A stretch of 64,000 nucleotides of DNA from Bradyrhizobium sp. AZCC 2262 (GTDB lineage Bacteria; Pseudomonadota; Alphaproteobacteria; Rhizobiales; Xanthobacteraceae). Under the pieces are notes generated by a model. The model saw nothing but the letters and a program-made list of their open reading frames with translations. It was not told where the DNA came from and did no database searches. Below are positions 9,906-20,573 of the stretch, piece after piece; position 1 is the stretch's first letter, and each line of letters opens with the position of its first letter. The stretch covers positions 4,774,001-4,838,000 of the forward strand of contig NZ_JAZHRT010000001.1 in the NCBI RefSeq assembly GCF_036924535.1, in the 5' to 3' direction. The translations under genes were made by a program, and so were the position numbers.

Positions 9906-12900
9906 GCGGAATCTCCGGTGAGGCGGCGGCTTTGGCGCCTTGTTTCTTGTGTACCATACTAAATACCACGGGAACAAACATCAGCGTGGCGATCGTTGCA
10001 AAGATCAGGCCGCCGATCACGGCGCGTCCGAGCGGGGCGTTCTGCTCGCCGCCCTCGCCGAGGCCCAGCGCCATCGGCGCCATGCCGATGATCATGGCAA
10101 GCGCCGTCATCAGCACCGGTCGGAACCGGACGAAACCGGCCTCCAGCGCCGCCGCAATGGGATCGCCGAGCTCTTCGTAGCGCTCGCGGGCAAAACTGAT
10201 TACCAGCACGCTGTTGGCGGTCGCGACCCCCATGCACATGATCGCGCCGGTCAGCGCCGGCACCGATAGCGTGGTCTGGGTCGTGAACAGCATCCAGACG
10301 ATACCGGCGAGCGCCGCCGGCAGCGCCGTGATGATCACGAACGGATCGGACCAGGACTGGAAGTTCACCACGATCAGGAAATAGATCAGCACCACGGCGG
10401 CGAGCAGGCCGAACAGCAGGCCGGAGAACGAGCTGTTCATGGTCTGCACCTGGCCGAGCAGCACCACCGACGAGCCTTTGGGCACGTCCTTGGCCGTGTC
10501 TGATATCGCAGCCCGGACGTCGGCAGAGACCGCGCCGAGATCGCGGCCCTGCGGCGTCGCGAAGATCTGCACCAACGGCTGGATGTCGTATTGGGACACA
10601 ACCGCGCTGGATGTCGCGCGCTTCAGGTCCGCAATGCCACCCAGGATCGGCGCTTGTGGATTGCCCGTCGCCGTGATCGGCAGTGCCTGCAGCGCACTGA
10701 GCGAATCCATCTTGTATTGCGGCGTCTGCATCACGATCGAATAGGACACGCCGTTGTCGGGGTTGAGATAATAAGTGGGCGCGACCTGCGCGCTGCCGGC
10801 CAGATTGACCACGAGGCTGTTGGTGACGTCGCGCTCGGTCAGACCGACATACTGTGCCCGGGTGCGATCGACGTCGATATTAAAGGTGGGCGCATTGGGC
10901 GATTGCTGGATGCGCGCATCGGCAATCCCGGGAATCTTCTTGATGCGGCTCAGCAGCTTGTTGGCATACGCAAAATTACCTTCCGAATTGGGTCCGCGGA
11001 TCTGCAGGTCGATCGGCGCCGGCGCACCGAAATTCAGGATCTGGCTGACGATGTCAGCCGGGAGGAACGAGAAGCTCATGCCCGGGAACTGCCGCGGCAA
11101 TTGCTCGCGAAGTAACTGCACATGCTGGTCCGTCGGCTTGTGGCCTTCCTTGAGCTTGATTTGAATGTCGCCGTCTGCCGGACCGATCACGCCGGTGTTG
11201 TTGTAGGTCATGTTGATGCCCGAGATCGGCATGCCGATATTGTCGGTCATCGTCTCGATCTCGCCAGGCGGAAGGATCTTGCGGATCGCCTTCTGCACGT
11301 CGGCGAGCTGGTTGGCGGTCTCCTCGACGCGGGTGCCGATCTGGGTACGGACATGCATCAGGATGTTGCCGGCATCGACGGCCGGAAAGAAGTTGCGGCC
11401 GAGATAGGGCACCAGCAGGAACGAGAGCGCAACTACCCCGAGGAAGCCGGTGACGAACATCGGCCGGTGTCCCAGCGCCATCGACAACAGATCGCGATAT
11501 GTGCCGCGAATGCGCTCGAACCGGGTCTCAAAGCCGCGCTGGAACAGCACCAGCGGATTGTACGTCTTCGGCGGTCCGCCCTCATGGTGGACATGCGGCT
11601 GCAGCAGATACTTCGCCATCGTCGGCACCAGCGTGCGCGACAGGATGAACGACCAGATCATTGCGAACATCACGGCTTCGGCCATCGGCACGAACAGGAA
11701 GCGTGCCACCCCCTGCAGGAAGAACATCGGCACGAACACGATGCAGATGCAGAGCAGCGACACGAAGGCCGGCGTCACGATCTGGTTGGCGCCGTCCAGG
11801 ATCGACTGTTCGACCGGCTTGCCCTGCTCCAGATGATAATTGATGTTTTCGATCGTGACCGTGGCGTCGTCGACGAGGATTCCGACCGCAAGCGCCAAGC
11901 CGCCGAGCGTCATGATGTTGAGCGTCTCGCCTATCAGGGACAGCATGATGATCGCGCCCAGCACCGACAGCGGGATCGAGACCGCGATGATGACGGTCGA
12001 TCGCCAGCTGCCGAGGAACAGCAGGATCATGACGCTGGTCAGCAGTGCGGCGATGACGCCCTCCAGGGCGACGCCCTCGATGGCGCCGCGCACGAACACC
12101 GACTGGTCGCCGATGAAGCCGATCTTGAGCGCGTCAGGAAGCTGGTCCTTGACGTCGATCACCTTCTGCTTGATGCCGGCGATGATATCGAGCGTCGAGG
12201 TCGCGCCCGCCTTCAGCACCATCATCAGGACCGATCGGTTGCCGTCGACGTGAACGATATTGGTTTGCGGCGGATTGCCGTCGCGGACGGTGGCGACATC
12301 GCCGACATAGACCATCGCACCGTTGACCGTCTTGATCGGCAGGTTGCCAAGCTCTTCCATCTTGAGCGGCGAGTTGTTGAGCTGGATGTTGTATTCGAAC
12401 TGGCCGATCTTCTGGGTGCCTACGGGGGTGATCAGATTCTGCGCGGCGAGCGCGTTGGCGACGTCCTGCCCGGACAGGCCGCGCGCCTGCAGCGCGGCGG
12501 GTATGAGGTCGATCTGGACCTGGCGCTGCTTGCCGCCGAACGGATAGGGAATGGCGGCGCCCGGCACGGTGACGAGCGGAGTGCGCAACTGGTTGATGCC
12601 GATATCAGCCAGGTTTTGCTCGGTCAGCCCCTCGCCCGACAGCGCCACCTGGATGATCGGGACGGTGGAGGCGCTGTAGTTGAGGATGAGCGGCGGGGTA
12701 GCCCCTGGGGGCATCTGCTTCAGCAGCGTCTGCGAAATCGCCGTCACCTGGGCATTGGCGGTGCGGATGTCGACGTTCGGCTGGAAGAAGATCTTGACGA
12801 TGCCGATGCCGTTATAGGAATTGGCGACGATATGTTCGATATCGTTGACGGTCGTCGTCAACGCCCGCTGGAACGGCAGGATGATGCGCCCTGACATCTG

Positions 12901-13074
12901 GTCCGGCGGCAGGCCGGTATAGTTCCAGACCACCCCGATGACCGGGATGCGGATATCCGGAAAGATATCGGTCGGCGTGCGCAGCGCCGCCAGCGGCCCG
13001 ATGATCAACAGCAGCAGCGCGAGCACGACAAACGTATACGGCCGGCTCAGCGCAATGCGGACCAGTGCTATCAT
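9892..13074 (-). CDS. RND family efflux transporter permease
   Basis: Proton-driven inner-membrane efflux pump of about 1060 residues, full length for AcrB/MdtB-like proteins. I use the ATG at 13074 (MIALVRIALSRPYTFVV), which fits the family N-terminus, preceded by a ggggaa element. The second transmembrane cluster begins near residue 345 with the motif LALAVGILVDDATVTIENI, holding the paired aspartates of the proton relay. Two large periplasmic loops follow TM1 and TM7. It forms an operon with the adaptor downstream. Motifs favour organic-compound (HAE1-like) pumps over the metal-ion group, but this is inference. Confidence 0.95.
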   Translation of the reverse strand: MIALVRIALSRPYTFVVLALLLLIIGPLAALRTPTDIFPDIRIPVIGVVWNYTGLPPDQMSGRIILPFQRALTTTVNDIEHIVANSYNGIGIVKIFFQPNVDIRTANAQVTAISQTLLKQMPPGATPPLILNYSASTVPIIQVALSGEGLTEQNLADIGINQLRTPLVTVPGAAIPYPFGGKQRQVQIDLIPAALQARGLSGQDVANALAAQNLITPVGTQKIGQFEYNIQLNNSPLKMEELGNLPIKTVNGAMVYVGDVATVRDGNPPQTNIVHVDGNRSVLMMVLKAGATSTLDIIAGIKQKVIDVKDQLPDALKIGFIGDQSVFVRGAIEGVALEGVIAALLTSVMILLFLGSWRSTVIIAVSIPLSVLGAIIMLSLIGETLNIMTLGGLALAVGILVDDATVTIENINYHLEQGKPVEQSILDGANQIVTPAFVSLLCICIVFVPMFFLQGVARFLFVPMAEAVMFAMIWSFILSRTLVPTMAKYLLQPHVHHEGGPPKTYNPLVLFQRGFETRFERIRGTYRDLLSMALGHRPMFVTGFLGVVALSFLLVPYLGRNFFPAVDAGNILMHVRTQIGTRVEETANQLADVQKAIRKILPPGEIETMTDNIGMPISGINMTYNNTGVIGPADGDIQIKLKEGHKPTDQHVQLLREQLPRQFPGMSFSFLPADIVSQILNFGAPAPIDLQIRGPNSEGNFAYANKLLSRIKKIPGIADARIQQSPNAPTFNIDVDRTRAQYVGLTERDVTNSLVVNLAGSAQVAPTYYLNPDNGVSYSIVMQTPQYKMDSLSALQALPITATGNPQAPILGGIADLKRATSSAVVSQYDIQPLVQIFATPQGRDLGAVSADVRAAISDTAKDVPKGSSVVLLGQVQTMNSSFSGLLFGLLAAVVLIYFLIVVNFQSWSDPFVIITALPAALAGIVWMLFTTQTTLSVPALTGAIMCMGVATANSVLVISFARERYEELGDPIAAALEAGFVRFRPVLMTALAMIIGMAPMALGLGEGGEQNAPLGRAVIGGLIFATIATLMFVPVVFSMVHKKQGAKAAASPEIPHAAH

Positions 13075-13244
13075 GTAACAGGCATTCCCCAGGGCACCGC
13101 GGCACAACGGTAGCTGGCGCTGCAAAAAGGCCAGTTCAACCGCGCTGATTTAGCCGAAAAGAGGCCAAAAGACCAACGCCGCCAGCGCAGCCGCCCTTCA
13201 CTTCCCTGGCATAGCTGGGAAGGTCGAACCGAGCGCGGCCGGAC

Positions 13245-13348
13245 CTAGAGCATTATCGGTTCTGATCGAATCAGAACCGAAGCTCTAGATTCTTGTTTTG
13301 ACGCGTTTTCTTTACGCGAACCGGCACCCACTTCGCTCGAAAACGCTA
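13245..13348. repeat. Intergenic palindromic element, family F
   Basis: Outer arms ctagagcattatcggttctg and tcagaaccgaagctctag form a near-perfect hairpin (13245-13288), followed by gattcttgttttgacgcg, ttttctttacgcgaaccgg and cttcgctcgaaaacgct. It looks like a dispersed Bradyrhizobium intergenic element and is the only copy in this window. It lies between the RND pump start and the first chemoreceptor stop. Confidence 0.75.
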
Positions 13349-13351
13349 CAA

Positions 13352-15100
13352 TCAGGCCGCCCGCACCGAATCAAGGAATTTTCCGACCTCGAGCTTGAGG
13401 CGGTTGCTGTCGGACGACAGCGACTGCGCCGCGGAGAGCACCTGCGACGACGCGGAGCCGGTCTCGCTGGCGCCGCGCTGCACGTCGGTGATGTTGGAAG
13501 ACACCTGCTGGGTGCCTTGGGCCGCCTGTTGCACGTTGCGCGAGATTTCCTGCGTCGCCGCACCCTGCTCTTCCACCGCCGCCGCAATCGTCGAGGCGAT
13601 CTCCGACAGCCTTTCGATGGTCCCGCTGATTGCCTGGATCGCGTGCACCGACTCCTGGGTTGCGCCCTGGATACTGGTAATCTGCAGGCCGATCTCGCCC
13701 GTGGCCTTGGCGGTCTGTTCGGCCAGCGCCTTCACTTCGGAGGCCACGACGGCAAAACCGCGGCCGGCCTCGCCGGCGCGCGCGGCCTCGATGGTGGCAT
13801 TGAGCGCCAGCAGATTGGTCTGGCCGGCGATGGTATTGATGAGTTCGACCACGTCGCCGATGCGGGCGGCCGCCTTCGACAATTCGCTGACGCGGTCGTT
13901 GGTGTGACGGGCCTGGTCCACGGCCTCGCCGGCCATCCGCGCCGATTCCTGGACCTGGCGGCTGATCTCGTTCACCGAGGAGGACAGTTCCTCCGTCGCC
14001 GATGCCACCGACTGCACGTTGGTGGATGCTTCTTCCGAAGCCGCCGCCACCATGGTCGTCACTTCCTGCGCACGCTCGGCGGTCGCCGTCAGCGTGCCGG
14101 CGGAAGCTTCGAGTTCGGTCGAAGCGGATGACACGGTTTCGACGATCTCGCCGACGGCCGCCTCGAACGAATCCGCAAGCTTGACCATCTCCGCCTTGCG
14201 CTGTTGCGCCGCGATCTGGTCCTGCCTGATCTTGGCTTCCGCCTCGTCGCGCGCCTTCTGCTCCGAGACGACCTTGAATTTTTCGACGGCGGCGGCGACC
14301 GCACCGAGTTCGTCCTTGCGGCCGAGTCCAGGCAGCACGACGGCGAAATTGCCGCCGGCAAGTTCGTCCATCGACACGCTCAACGCGCGCATCGGACGAG
14401 CGATCGTGAAGTAGGAGAAGATGCTGGTTACGATCAGCAACAGAACCGTGCCGATGCCTAAAGCCATGGCTTCCCATTCCGCCGCAGCCATTTCCTTTGT
14501 GGCCTGGGCGGCCTGCTCTTCCACGCTGTGCTTGGCGAACTCAGCGACCTGATTGGCGAGCGGCTCGAGTTCGGCAGCGATCGGCAGCGTAACTTCGCGG
14601 GCAATGCGGATGGCTTCTTCATTCAGCTTCGTGATCTTCGCTGCAGCGTCGGCTCCGCTGCCTGCTGCGATCGCCTCGCCGCGAACGGCCGCGATCTGCT
14701 GAGCGCCCTTCGCATAATCGTCCGCCTTCGCCTTGAGCTTTTCGATGCGTGCACGGTTCTCGGCGGATTTGGACAGTCTCAACATCTCGTCGGCAAAATG
14801 GTTCACCGACTTGAGATGGGCCGCAACATAGTCGTTGGCTTTCTGTATGTCCGCCGGACTGTTGGCGAGACGCAGGTCGCGGATGCCAATCTGCATGCCG
14901 CGGATCGACGCCTTCGCATCCACTGCATCCCGCGCGATCGTCTGCTGCCCGGCCATGCGCACGTCGAGATCGCGCATTGCCGCGTTGGACCGGATCTGGA
15001 CAATCACCATCGTGGCGACGAGCAGAACGCCGAGGCCCGAGGCGATGCCGAGCTTGGCGCCGATCGAAAGATTCAGAAGGAAGCGGGTGATGCTCGACAT
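13352..15100 (-). CDS. Methyl-accepting chemotaxis protein (MCP 1 of 5)
   Basis: Inner-membrane chemoreceptor of 582 residues. TM1 is about residues 14-36, a helical periplasmic sensor of about 170 residues follows (four-helix-bundle type, with no Cache motifs seen), then TM2 at about 211-232, HAMP at 233-285 and a cytoplasmic signalling domain whose hairpin tip reads [20 protein letters not shown]. The C-terminus [14 protein letters not shown] is shared with the other four receptors. No CheW, CheA, CheR or CheB gene is nearby, so it must couple to a pathway encoded elsewhere. The ligand is unknown. It is the last of the five in the direction of transcription. Confidence 0.95.
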   Translation of the reverse strand: MSSITRFLLNLSIGAKLGIASGLGVLLVATMVIVQIRSNAAMRDLDVRMAGQQTIARDAVDAKASIRGMQIGIRDLRLANSPADIQKANDYVAAHLKSVNHFADEMLRLSKSAENRARIEKLKAKADDYAKGAQQIAAVRGEAIAAGSGADAAAKITKLNEEAIRIAREVTLPIAAELEPLANQVAEFAKHSVEEQAAQATKEMAAAEWEAMALGIGTVLLLIVTSIFSYFTIARPMRALSVSMDELAGGNFAVVLPGLGRKDELGAVAAAVEKFKVVSEQKARDEAEAKIRQDQIAAQQRKAEMVKLADSFEAAVGEIVETVSSASTELEASAGTLTATAERAQEVTTMVAAASEEASTNVQSVASATEELSSSVNEISRQVQESARMAGEAVDQARHTNDRVSELSKAAARIGDVVELINTIAGQTNLLALNATIEAARAGEAGRGFAVVASEVKALAEQTAKATGEIGLQITSIQGATQESVHAIQAISGTIERLSEIASTIAAAVEEQGAATQEISRNVQQAAQGTQQVSSNITDVQRGASETGSASSQVLSAAQSLSSDSNRLKLEVGKFLDSVRAA

Positions 15101-15362
15101 GATAAGCGTCCTTGAAAAAACAGCAGGGGTCAGTGAAATCGCAGCGATGCCGTTGTTTCCCGCAGAGCGGGATCACGGTTGAAGAAGCGCCGGGCCGATA
15201 ATCGGACGAGCCGGTTCGTTGCGGACGAAGGGGCTCCTGCGGCGGCCTCGCCACAGAGCGGCACTCATGCCGCCAAGGTTTCATACGGTGGTTAATGAGG
15301 GACTAAGCGAAGACATTTGGGCAAATCGTAGAACTACGGTATCGCCGCTCGCTTCGCCGGTA

Positions 15363-16331
15363 TCACGACTGACTGTCCGTATTCTTACGTGCCGCCGACA
15401 AGGTCTGCTGCGGCGTTTCGCCAAACAACTCGCGATAGAGTGCTGTGAACTCGCCCATGTGCCAGAAGCCGTTGACGAGCGCGACCGCCTTGATCGATTG
15501 CGGCGCCGCCCCCCGCAGCAGTTGCTGACGCACACTCCACAGCCGCCGCAGCCGCATGTAACGATGCATGCTCATGCCGCGAATCGCAACCACGGCGTTA
15601 TGCAGCGTCCGGACCGAGACCCCAAGCTGTCGCGCCACATCGGCGCTGTACAGCGTCTTGCCGGCGTTGACAGCGACGAACTCGTCGAATTTCCGGACCA
15701 GCGCCAGATAGTGGCTCAGGCTCAGGCGCCTGGCATCGGACGCCGGCGATGCGGCAGCCATCGCCAGATCGACCGCCTGCAGGATCGATTCTTCGATACT
15801 CTCGATCACATCAGGCTGAACCAGGGTATCGGACGAATGCGACGCGAGTATCAGGACGTCGCGCAACGTCGTGCGAAGCGCCTCGAATTTGGCAGGTTCG
15901 GTCGCAATCACCTGAGCATGATCGAGCTTGCCCGGCCAGCCGCGATCATCGATGGAATCGAAATTCACGAAAGCGACCAGATTGGGCTGCTGCTCCACGA
16001 TCTCACATTTCGCGCTGCCCCTGACCAGCAGAAATGCCGGCGCGCGGGCCTCCGCGCCGTTCAGGATCAGCGAAGCCGCATCGTCCATCAACAGACCGAC
16101 GATCGCCCCGGTCGTGGAATATTGCACCTGAAGAATTCGCGGAAATGTCCGCTGCAGATAGATCGTGCAGGCCTTCAGCCTCAGCGAGGCGAACGATGCG
16201 GCGAAGTCCCGGCAATCGAGCGGAATGCTGTTTGCCTCGCCCAAGCCTTCGATGCTCTGGAAATGATCGAAATCCGGAGACCGGTTGATCTTCACAAAGT
16301 CAGACTCAGCTAGTTCATCAAGCAACGACAC
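15363..16331 (-). CDS. AraC family transcriptional regulator
   Basis: 322-residue regulator starting at a GTG. The N-terminal 200 residues resemble the AraC_binding_2 sensing domain; the C-terminal AraC helix-turn-helix pair spans about residues 230-318, with YSADVARQLGVSVRTLHNAV as the first HTH and NGFWHMGEFTALYRELFGET as the second, the usual signature. It lies on the same strand as, and between, chemoreceptors 1 and 2, with gaps of about 260 and 450 bases, so it need not be cotranscribed with either. A 9-bp direct repeat lies 180-200 bases upstream. Targets are unknown; control of a neighbouring receptor is possible but unproven. Confidence 0.92.
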   Translation of the reverse strand: MSLLDELAESDFVKINRSPDFDHFQSIEGLGEANSIPLDCRDFAASFASLRLKACTIYLQRTFPRILQVQYSTTGAIVGLLMDDAASLILNGAEARAPAFLLVRGSAKCEIVEQQPNLVAFVNFDSIDDRGWPGKLDHAQVIATEPAKFEALRTTLRDVLILASHSSDTLVQPDVIESIEESILQAVDLAMAAASPASDARRLSLSHYLALVRKFDEFVAVNAGKTLYSADVARQLGVSVRTLHNAVVAIRGMSMHRYMRLRRLWSVRQQLLRGAAPQSIKAVALVNGFWHMGEFTALYRELFGETPQQTLSAARKNTDSQS

Positions 16332-16785
16332 GCGGCGATCATCCGAGCCGTCGGTAGCGATCGTCGCAACAACGAAAAAAAAGCGCTAACCGGAATTGAG
16401 AGGGAACGTATGCGCGACTTGACCATGGCGAAGGGGCGCCTCGATGCGCTCTGCCATCGGATGAAGCGTCTTGAGTCCTGGCTCGTCTTCATTGACGCAG
16501 GACACATGGCATCAGATCTGCAGGACATCAGATCATCACGATGCCTTTGTATCTTACCGATTTTTCCCGATTTCGGAAATTCATTGGCCACATTCGACAT
16601 CAGTTTCGCTCAGGGCGATTGGTCGGCCCATGCCGCAATCGCAATTTTACGATCTAGGGATGTCTCCCGCTTCTCGTGCAGCCGAATACACGCTGTTCAA
16701 GGCAGCTCGCGTTTTCCGATTCGCATCATCGGCGATCGCTGGGCCGGCATGAGGAACCGGCTGCGGACCGAATAGTCGGCACGAA
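16332..16785. other. 454-base intergenic region upstream of the AraC gene
   Basis: No convincing gene: the open frame at 16410-16775 (+) has no family features and no ribosome site. The only structure I see is the 9-bp direct repeat catcagatc at 16510-16518 and 16526-16534 (16-base period, a spacing used by AraC-type proteins), roughly 180-200 bases before the AraC start. Confidence 0.4.
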
Positions 16786-18486
16786 TCAGGCCGCCCGCAC
16801 CGAGTCGAGGAACCTGCCGACCTCGAGCTTGAGGCGGTTGGAGTCGCCCGAAAGCGATTGCGCCGCAGCAAGCACCTGCGAGGACGCCGATCCGGTTTCG
16901 CTGGCGCCGCGCTGCACGTCGCCAATATTGGAGGACACCTGCTGGGTGCCCATGGACGCCTGCTGCACGTTGCGGGAGATCTCCTGCGTCGCGGCGCCCT
17001 GCTCTTCGACGGCGGCTGCAATGGTCGAAGAAATCTCCGACAGTTTTTCAATCGTGCCGCTGATGGCCTGGATCGCGTTCACGGACTCCTGGGTCGCTGC
17101 CTGGATGCTTGATATCTGTTGTCCGATCTCGCCGGTGGCCTTCGCGGTCTGTTCCGCAAGCGCCTTCACCTCGGATGCCACGACCGCAAAACCGCGGCCG
17201 GCCTCGCCGGCACGCGCCGCCTCGATGGTGGCGTTGAGCGCCAGCAGGTTGGTCTGACCCGCGATGGTATTGATCAGTTCGACGACGTCGCCGATGCGGG
17301 TGGCCGCCTTCGACAATTCGCTGACGCGGTCGTTGGTGACCCGCGCCTGATCGACGGCGTCATTGGCCATCCGCGCCGATTCCTGCACCTGTCGGCTGAT
17401 CTCGGTGACGGACGAGGCCATCTCCTCGGTGGCGGAGGCCACCGATTGGACGTTGGTGGAAGCTTCCTCGGAGGCCGCCGCGACTGCGCCCGTGAGTTCC
17501 TGCGCGCGCTCCGCGGTCGCGGTCAGCGTGCCCGCGGATACTTCGAGCTGGCTCGATGCCGACGATACCGCCTCGACGATCTGGCCGACGGCGGCTTCGA
17601 AATCGTTGGCCATCTTGTGCATGTCCGTCTTGCGGCCGCTGGCCGCGCGGGTCTCCGCCTCGCGCTGCTCGACTTCCAGCGCCTGGCGGGCGACGGCATT
17701 GCCCTTGAAGATCTCGACCGCCTTGGCCATCTCGCCGACCTCGTCGCCGCGTCCGACGCCGGGCACCGCGACGGCAAGGTTGCCGCTGGCGAGATCGTTC
17801 ATCGCGGCTGTCATCCGTTGCAGCGGACCGGTGACGCTGCGCGCCACGAAGATCGACACCACGAGCGAAAACAGCAGGATCACGCCGGCAACGATCAGGG
17901 ACCGCTGGGTCGAAGCCCAGGTCTGCGCCTTCAGGTCGTCGATGTAGACGCCGGTGCCGACAACCCAGTTCCACGGCGCGAAGCCGACCACGTAGGACAG
18001 TTTCGGCTGCGGCTTGTCGAAGCCCGGCTTGGGCCACTCATAGGGAACGAAGCCTGAGCCGCTCTTTTTGACCGTATCGACGAAATCGACGAACAGCAGC
18101 TTGCCGTTCGGATCCTTGTAGGCCGACAGATCGTTGCCGTTCATTTCCGGCTTGATCGGATGCATCACCATTTTGGGATGCATGTCGTTGATCCAGTAAT
18201 AGTCGTTGTTGCCGTAGCGGAGCGCACCGATCCGGGCCATCGCCCGCTTCTGGGCGTCGGCGGCCGGAACGTCGCCCTTCTGCGCCGCGGCATGCTCTTC
18301 CTTGACGATGCCGAGGGCGACCTCGCCGAGGTGCCGCAGCTCGATCTGTTTCTGCTGATTGAGGCTCGATGCCAGTTCGTGCGATTCGAAAAAAGCCACG
18401 CCCAGGAGCCCGATGAAGCTCAGGCAAATGAGCGCATAGATCTTCCGGCCAACCGTCATCCTGGCCCGGCGCATCATTCCAAACAT
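16786..18486 (-). CDS. Methyl-accepting chemotaxis protein with sCache_2-type sensor (MCP 2 of 5)
   Basis: Chemoreceptor of 566 residues from the ATG at 18486, which has ggag at 7 bases. TM1 is about residues 15-35. The periplasmic domain (about 36-185) carries the single-Cache signature [18 protein letters not shown], then [20 protein letters not shown] and [13 protein letters not shown], typical of receptors for small organic acids. TM2 follows ([19 protein letters not shown]), then HAMP and the signalling domain with [18 protein letters not shown] and C-terminal [11 protein letters not shown]. This is the only one of the five receptors with a recognisable Cache fold. The ligand cannot be read from the sequence. 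Confidence 0.95.
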   Translation of the reverse strand: MFGMMRRARMTVGRKIYALICLSFIGLLGVAFFESHELASSLNQQKQIELRHLGEVALGIVKEEHAAAQKGDVPAADAQKRAMARIGALRYGNNDYYWINDMHPKMVMHPIKPEMNGNDLSAYKDPNGKLLFVDFVDTVKKSGSGFVPYEWPKPGFDKPQPKLSYVVGFAPWNWVVGTGVYIDDLKAQTWASTQRSLIVAGVILLFSLVVSIFVARSVTGPLQRMTAAMNDLASGNLAVAVPGVGRGDEVGEMAKAVEIFKGNAVARQALEVEQREAETRAASGRKTDMHKMANDFEAAVGQIVEAVSSASSQLEVSAGTLTATAERAQELTGAVAAASEEASTNVQSVASATEEMASSVTEISRQVQESARMANDAVDQARVTNDRVSELSKAATRIGDVVELINTIAGQTNLLALNATIEAARAGEAGRGFAVVASEVKALAEQTAKATGEIGQQISSIQAATQESVNAIQAISGTIEKLSEISSTIAAAVEEQGAATQEISRNVQQASMGTQQVSSNIGDVQRGASETGSASSQVLAAAQSLSGDSNRLKLEVGRFLDSVRAA

Positions 18487-18570
18487 GATTGATCTCCACG
18501 CGACGACGGGCGTCGTCCGCCCCATCTCGCGGAATCGTATATGTCGGCCGCTTTCTTCCCGTTAATTTCT

Positions 18571-18590
18571 ACTCAGTAGATATACTGAGT
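18571..18590. promoter_or_regulatory. Perfect 8-bp inverted repeat upstream of MCP 2
   Basis: ACTCAGTA-GATA-TACTGAGT, flanked by gttaa on both sides (18561 and 18595). It lies in the AT-rich gap before MCP 2 (start 18486) and after the MCP 3 stop (18624). It has no U-rich tail on the minus strand, so an operator fits better than a terminator. Confidence 0.4.
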
Positions 18591-18623
18591 TTCCGTTAAC
18601 CTGGGCCCCTCGCACTCGGCACC

Positions 18624-20330
18624 TCAGGCCGCCCGCACCGAGTTGAGGAACTTGCCGACCTCGAGCTTGAGGCGGTTGGAGTCCGTCGACAGGGACTGGG
18701 CGGCGGAGAGCACCTGCGTCGAGGCCGAGCCGGTCTCGCCGGCGCCGCGCTGCACGTCGGTGATGTTGGCGGAGACCTGCTGGGTACCTTGCGCTGCCTG
18801 CTGCACGTTGCGGGAAATCTCCTGCGTCGCCGCGCCCTGCTGTTCCACTGCCGCCGCAATCGTCGAGGAGATCTCCGACAGCCTTTCGATGGTGCCGCTG
18901 ATCTCCCTGATCGCGCCGACCGACTCCTGGGTCGCGGCCTGAATGCTGGATATCTGCTGACCGATCTCGCCGGTGGCCTTCGCCGTCTGTTCCGCGAGCG
19001 CCTTCACTTCCGACGCCACCACCGCAAAGCCGCGGCCGGCCTCGCCGGCGCGCGCCGCCTCGATGGTGGCGTTGAGCGCCAGCAGATTGGTCTGGCCGGC
19101 GATGGTGTTGATGAGCTCGACGACGTCGCCGATGCGAGCGGCCGCCTTCGACAGTTCGCCGACGCGCTCGTTGGTGTGACGGGCCTGACCGACGGCCTCG
19201 CTCGCCATCCGCGCCGATTCCTGGACCTGACGGCTGATCTCATTGACCGAAGAGGAGAGCTCTTCGGTGGCGGAGGCGACCGACTGCACATTGGTCGAAG
19301 CTTCTTCCGAAGCCGACGCCACCACGGTGGTCAACTCCTGCGAGCGCTCGGCGGTCGATGTCAGCGTGGTGGCGGAGGCTTCGAGTTCGGTAGAGGCCGA
19401 CGACACGGTTTCGACGATCTCGCCTACCGCCCGCTCGAAACCGTCGGCGAGCTGAAGCATGTCGGTGCGGCGTTGCGCGGCGGCGCGAACTTCCGCCTCC
19501 TTCTGCTCACGCTCCATGCGGATCCGCGCAAGGCCATTTTCCTTGAACACCACGGCGGTCTTGGCGACGTCGCCGACCTCGTCGCCGCGCTCCGTGCCCG
19601 AAATGCCGACGTCGTATTTGCCGGCGGCGAGCTGCTGCAACAACTCGACCACCGCCCGGATCGGCTTGGCAATGCCGTACTGACCGACCGCGAAGCCGAA
19701 CCCCAGGCCGAACACCACGCTTGCGACCGCGAGGATGACAAGCAGCCGCGACGCGGAGGCATACTCCTCCTCCGCGGCCTTGTTGTTTTCCATGACCCTC
19801 TGGTCAAGCCTGGTCGCCACCGAGCGGATAGCGATCTGCAGCGTCTCTGCCGCGGCGCGGCTCTTCATCGCCACTTCCCGCAATCCTGCCGCCGACTGCG
19901 TCAGCTCCGCGGATTTGGCGTCGTCGACCGACTGAAGCGTCTGCTTCATTTGCGACTGATAGGTGGAAAGCGCCGATCTGACGGCCGGCAGCAGAGCCTG
20001 TGTCTTCTCGTCAGTGGTCTTGCTCACTTCGGCAAGACGCTCCTCGAGCTGCTTGACCTGCTCATCAATCATCGCGCGTGCAGCCAGCCTGTTTTCGTCG
20101 CGAGGATCAAGAGCGCTGCGAAACTCGGCGCGGTTCATTGCCACCACGTTGTTGTTGGCACGGGTAGCCAGCAAGGCCCGTGCCGCCGACCGCGCCATGG
20201 TGTCGGAGCGTTCGCTCACCGAATGCAGCGAACTGATCCCGAGCCAGGCCATGATCCCCGTGATCAGCGACAGCACACAAATGATCGCCAGCACTTTCGT
20301 GAGCACACGGAAATTCGCCAGAAACGACAT
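18624..20330 (-). CDS. Methyl-accepting chemotaxis protein, four-helix-bundle sensor (MCP 3 of 5)
   Basis: Chemoreceptor of 568 residues. TM1 is about residues 11-31, a helical periplasmic domain of about 160 residues resembles the 4HB_MCP sensor, TM2 ([20 protein letters not shown]) is at about 193-212, HAMP follows ([18 protein letters not shown]) and then the signalling domain with the conserved tip and C-terminus FLNSVRAA. The start ATG at 20330 follows an aagagg element. Between HAMP and the signalling helices is the family linker [20 protein letters not shown]. It has its own upstream gap of about 240 bases, suggesting a separate promoter. Confidence 0.95.
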   Translation of the reverse strand: MSFLANFRVLTKVLAIICVLSLITGIMAWLGISSLHSVSERSDTMARSAARALLATRANNNVVAMNRAEFRSALDPRDENRLAARAMIDEQVKQLEERLAEVSKTTDEKTQALLPAVRSALSTYQSQMKQTLQSVDDAKSAELTQSAAGLREVAMKSRAAAETLQIAIRSVATRLDQRVMENNKAAEEEYASASRLLVILAVASVVFGLGFGFAVGQYGIAKPIRAVVELLQQLAAGKYDVGISGTERGDEVGDVAKTAVVFKENGLARIRMEREQKEAEVRAAAQRRTDMLQLADGFERAVGEIVETVSSASTELEASATTLTSTAERSQELTTVVASASEEASTNVQSVASATEELSSSVNEISRQVQESARMASEAVGQARHTNERVGELSKAAARIGDVVELINTIAGQTNLLALNATIEAARAGEAGRGFAVVASEVKALAEQTAKATGEIGQQISSIQAATQESVGAIREISGTIERLSEISSTIAAAVEQQGAATQEISRNVQQAAQGTQQVSANITDVQRGAGETGSASTQVLSAAQSLSTDSNRLKLEVGKFLNSVRAA

Positions 20331-20512
20331 CAGGGGACCTCTTTGTCAGCGGCATAAAAAAGCCTGTACAAAGGGTTTAGGCTGCGGCTCTTTATCCAAT
20401 GTAAAGTTGACACTCCGTAGCTCTACGGTGACTCACGAGTTACTTGCCGAAGCCGATATCGATTTCTCGCTGGCGACAAGAAGCGGCTTGAGCGAACTGA
20501 TGCTCCACCCTC

Positions 20513-20550
20513 GAGAAAGAAAAGCCCGGCCGCAAGAAGCGCCGGGCTTT
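20513..20550 (-). terminator. Rho-independent terminator after MCP 4
   Basis: On the minus strand the arms aaagcccggc and gccgggcttt enclose a 10-base loop and are followed by tctttctcga. It lies just downstream of the MCP 4 stop at 20574. Confidence 0.75.
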
Positions 20551-20573
20551 GAATTTGCCTGATGGCGGATAAA

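Noticed and set aside
11122..12894. 590-residue open frame on the plus strand opposite the RND pump
   Set aside because: Arg/Asp/His-rich low-complexity translation with no family motifs, fully antisense to a well-supported pump gene; a product of high GC codon bias.
16410..16775. 121-residue open frame in the gap before the AraC gene
   Set aside because: No ribosome site, no recognisable motif and no conservation evidence; treated as intergenic.
18789..20357. 522-residue open frame antisense to MCP 3, and a 585-residue one at 22886-24643 antisense to MCP 5
   Set aside because: Translations are basic, repetitive and featureless, while the minus strand encodes full chemoreceptors.
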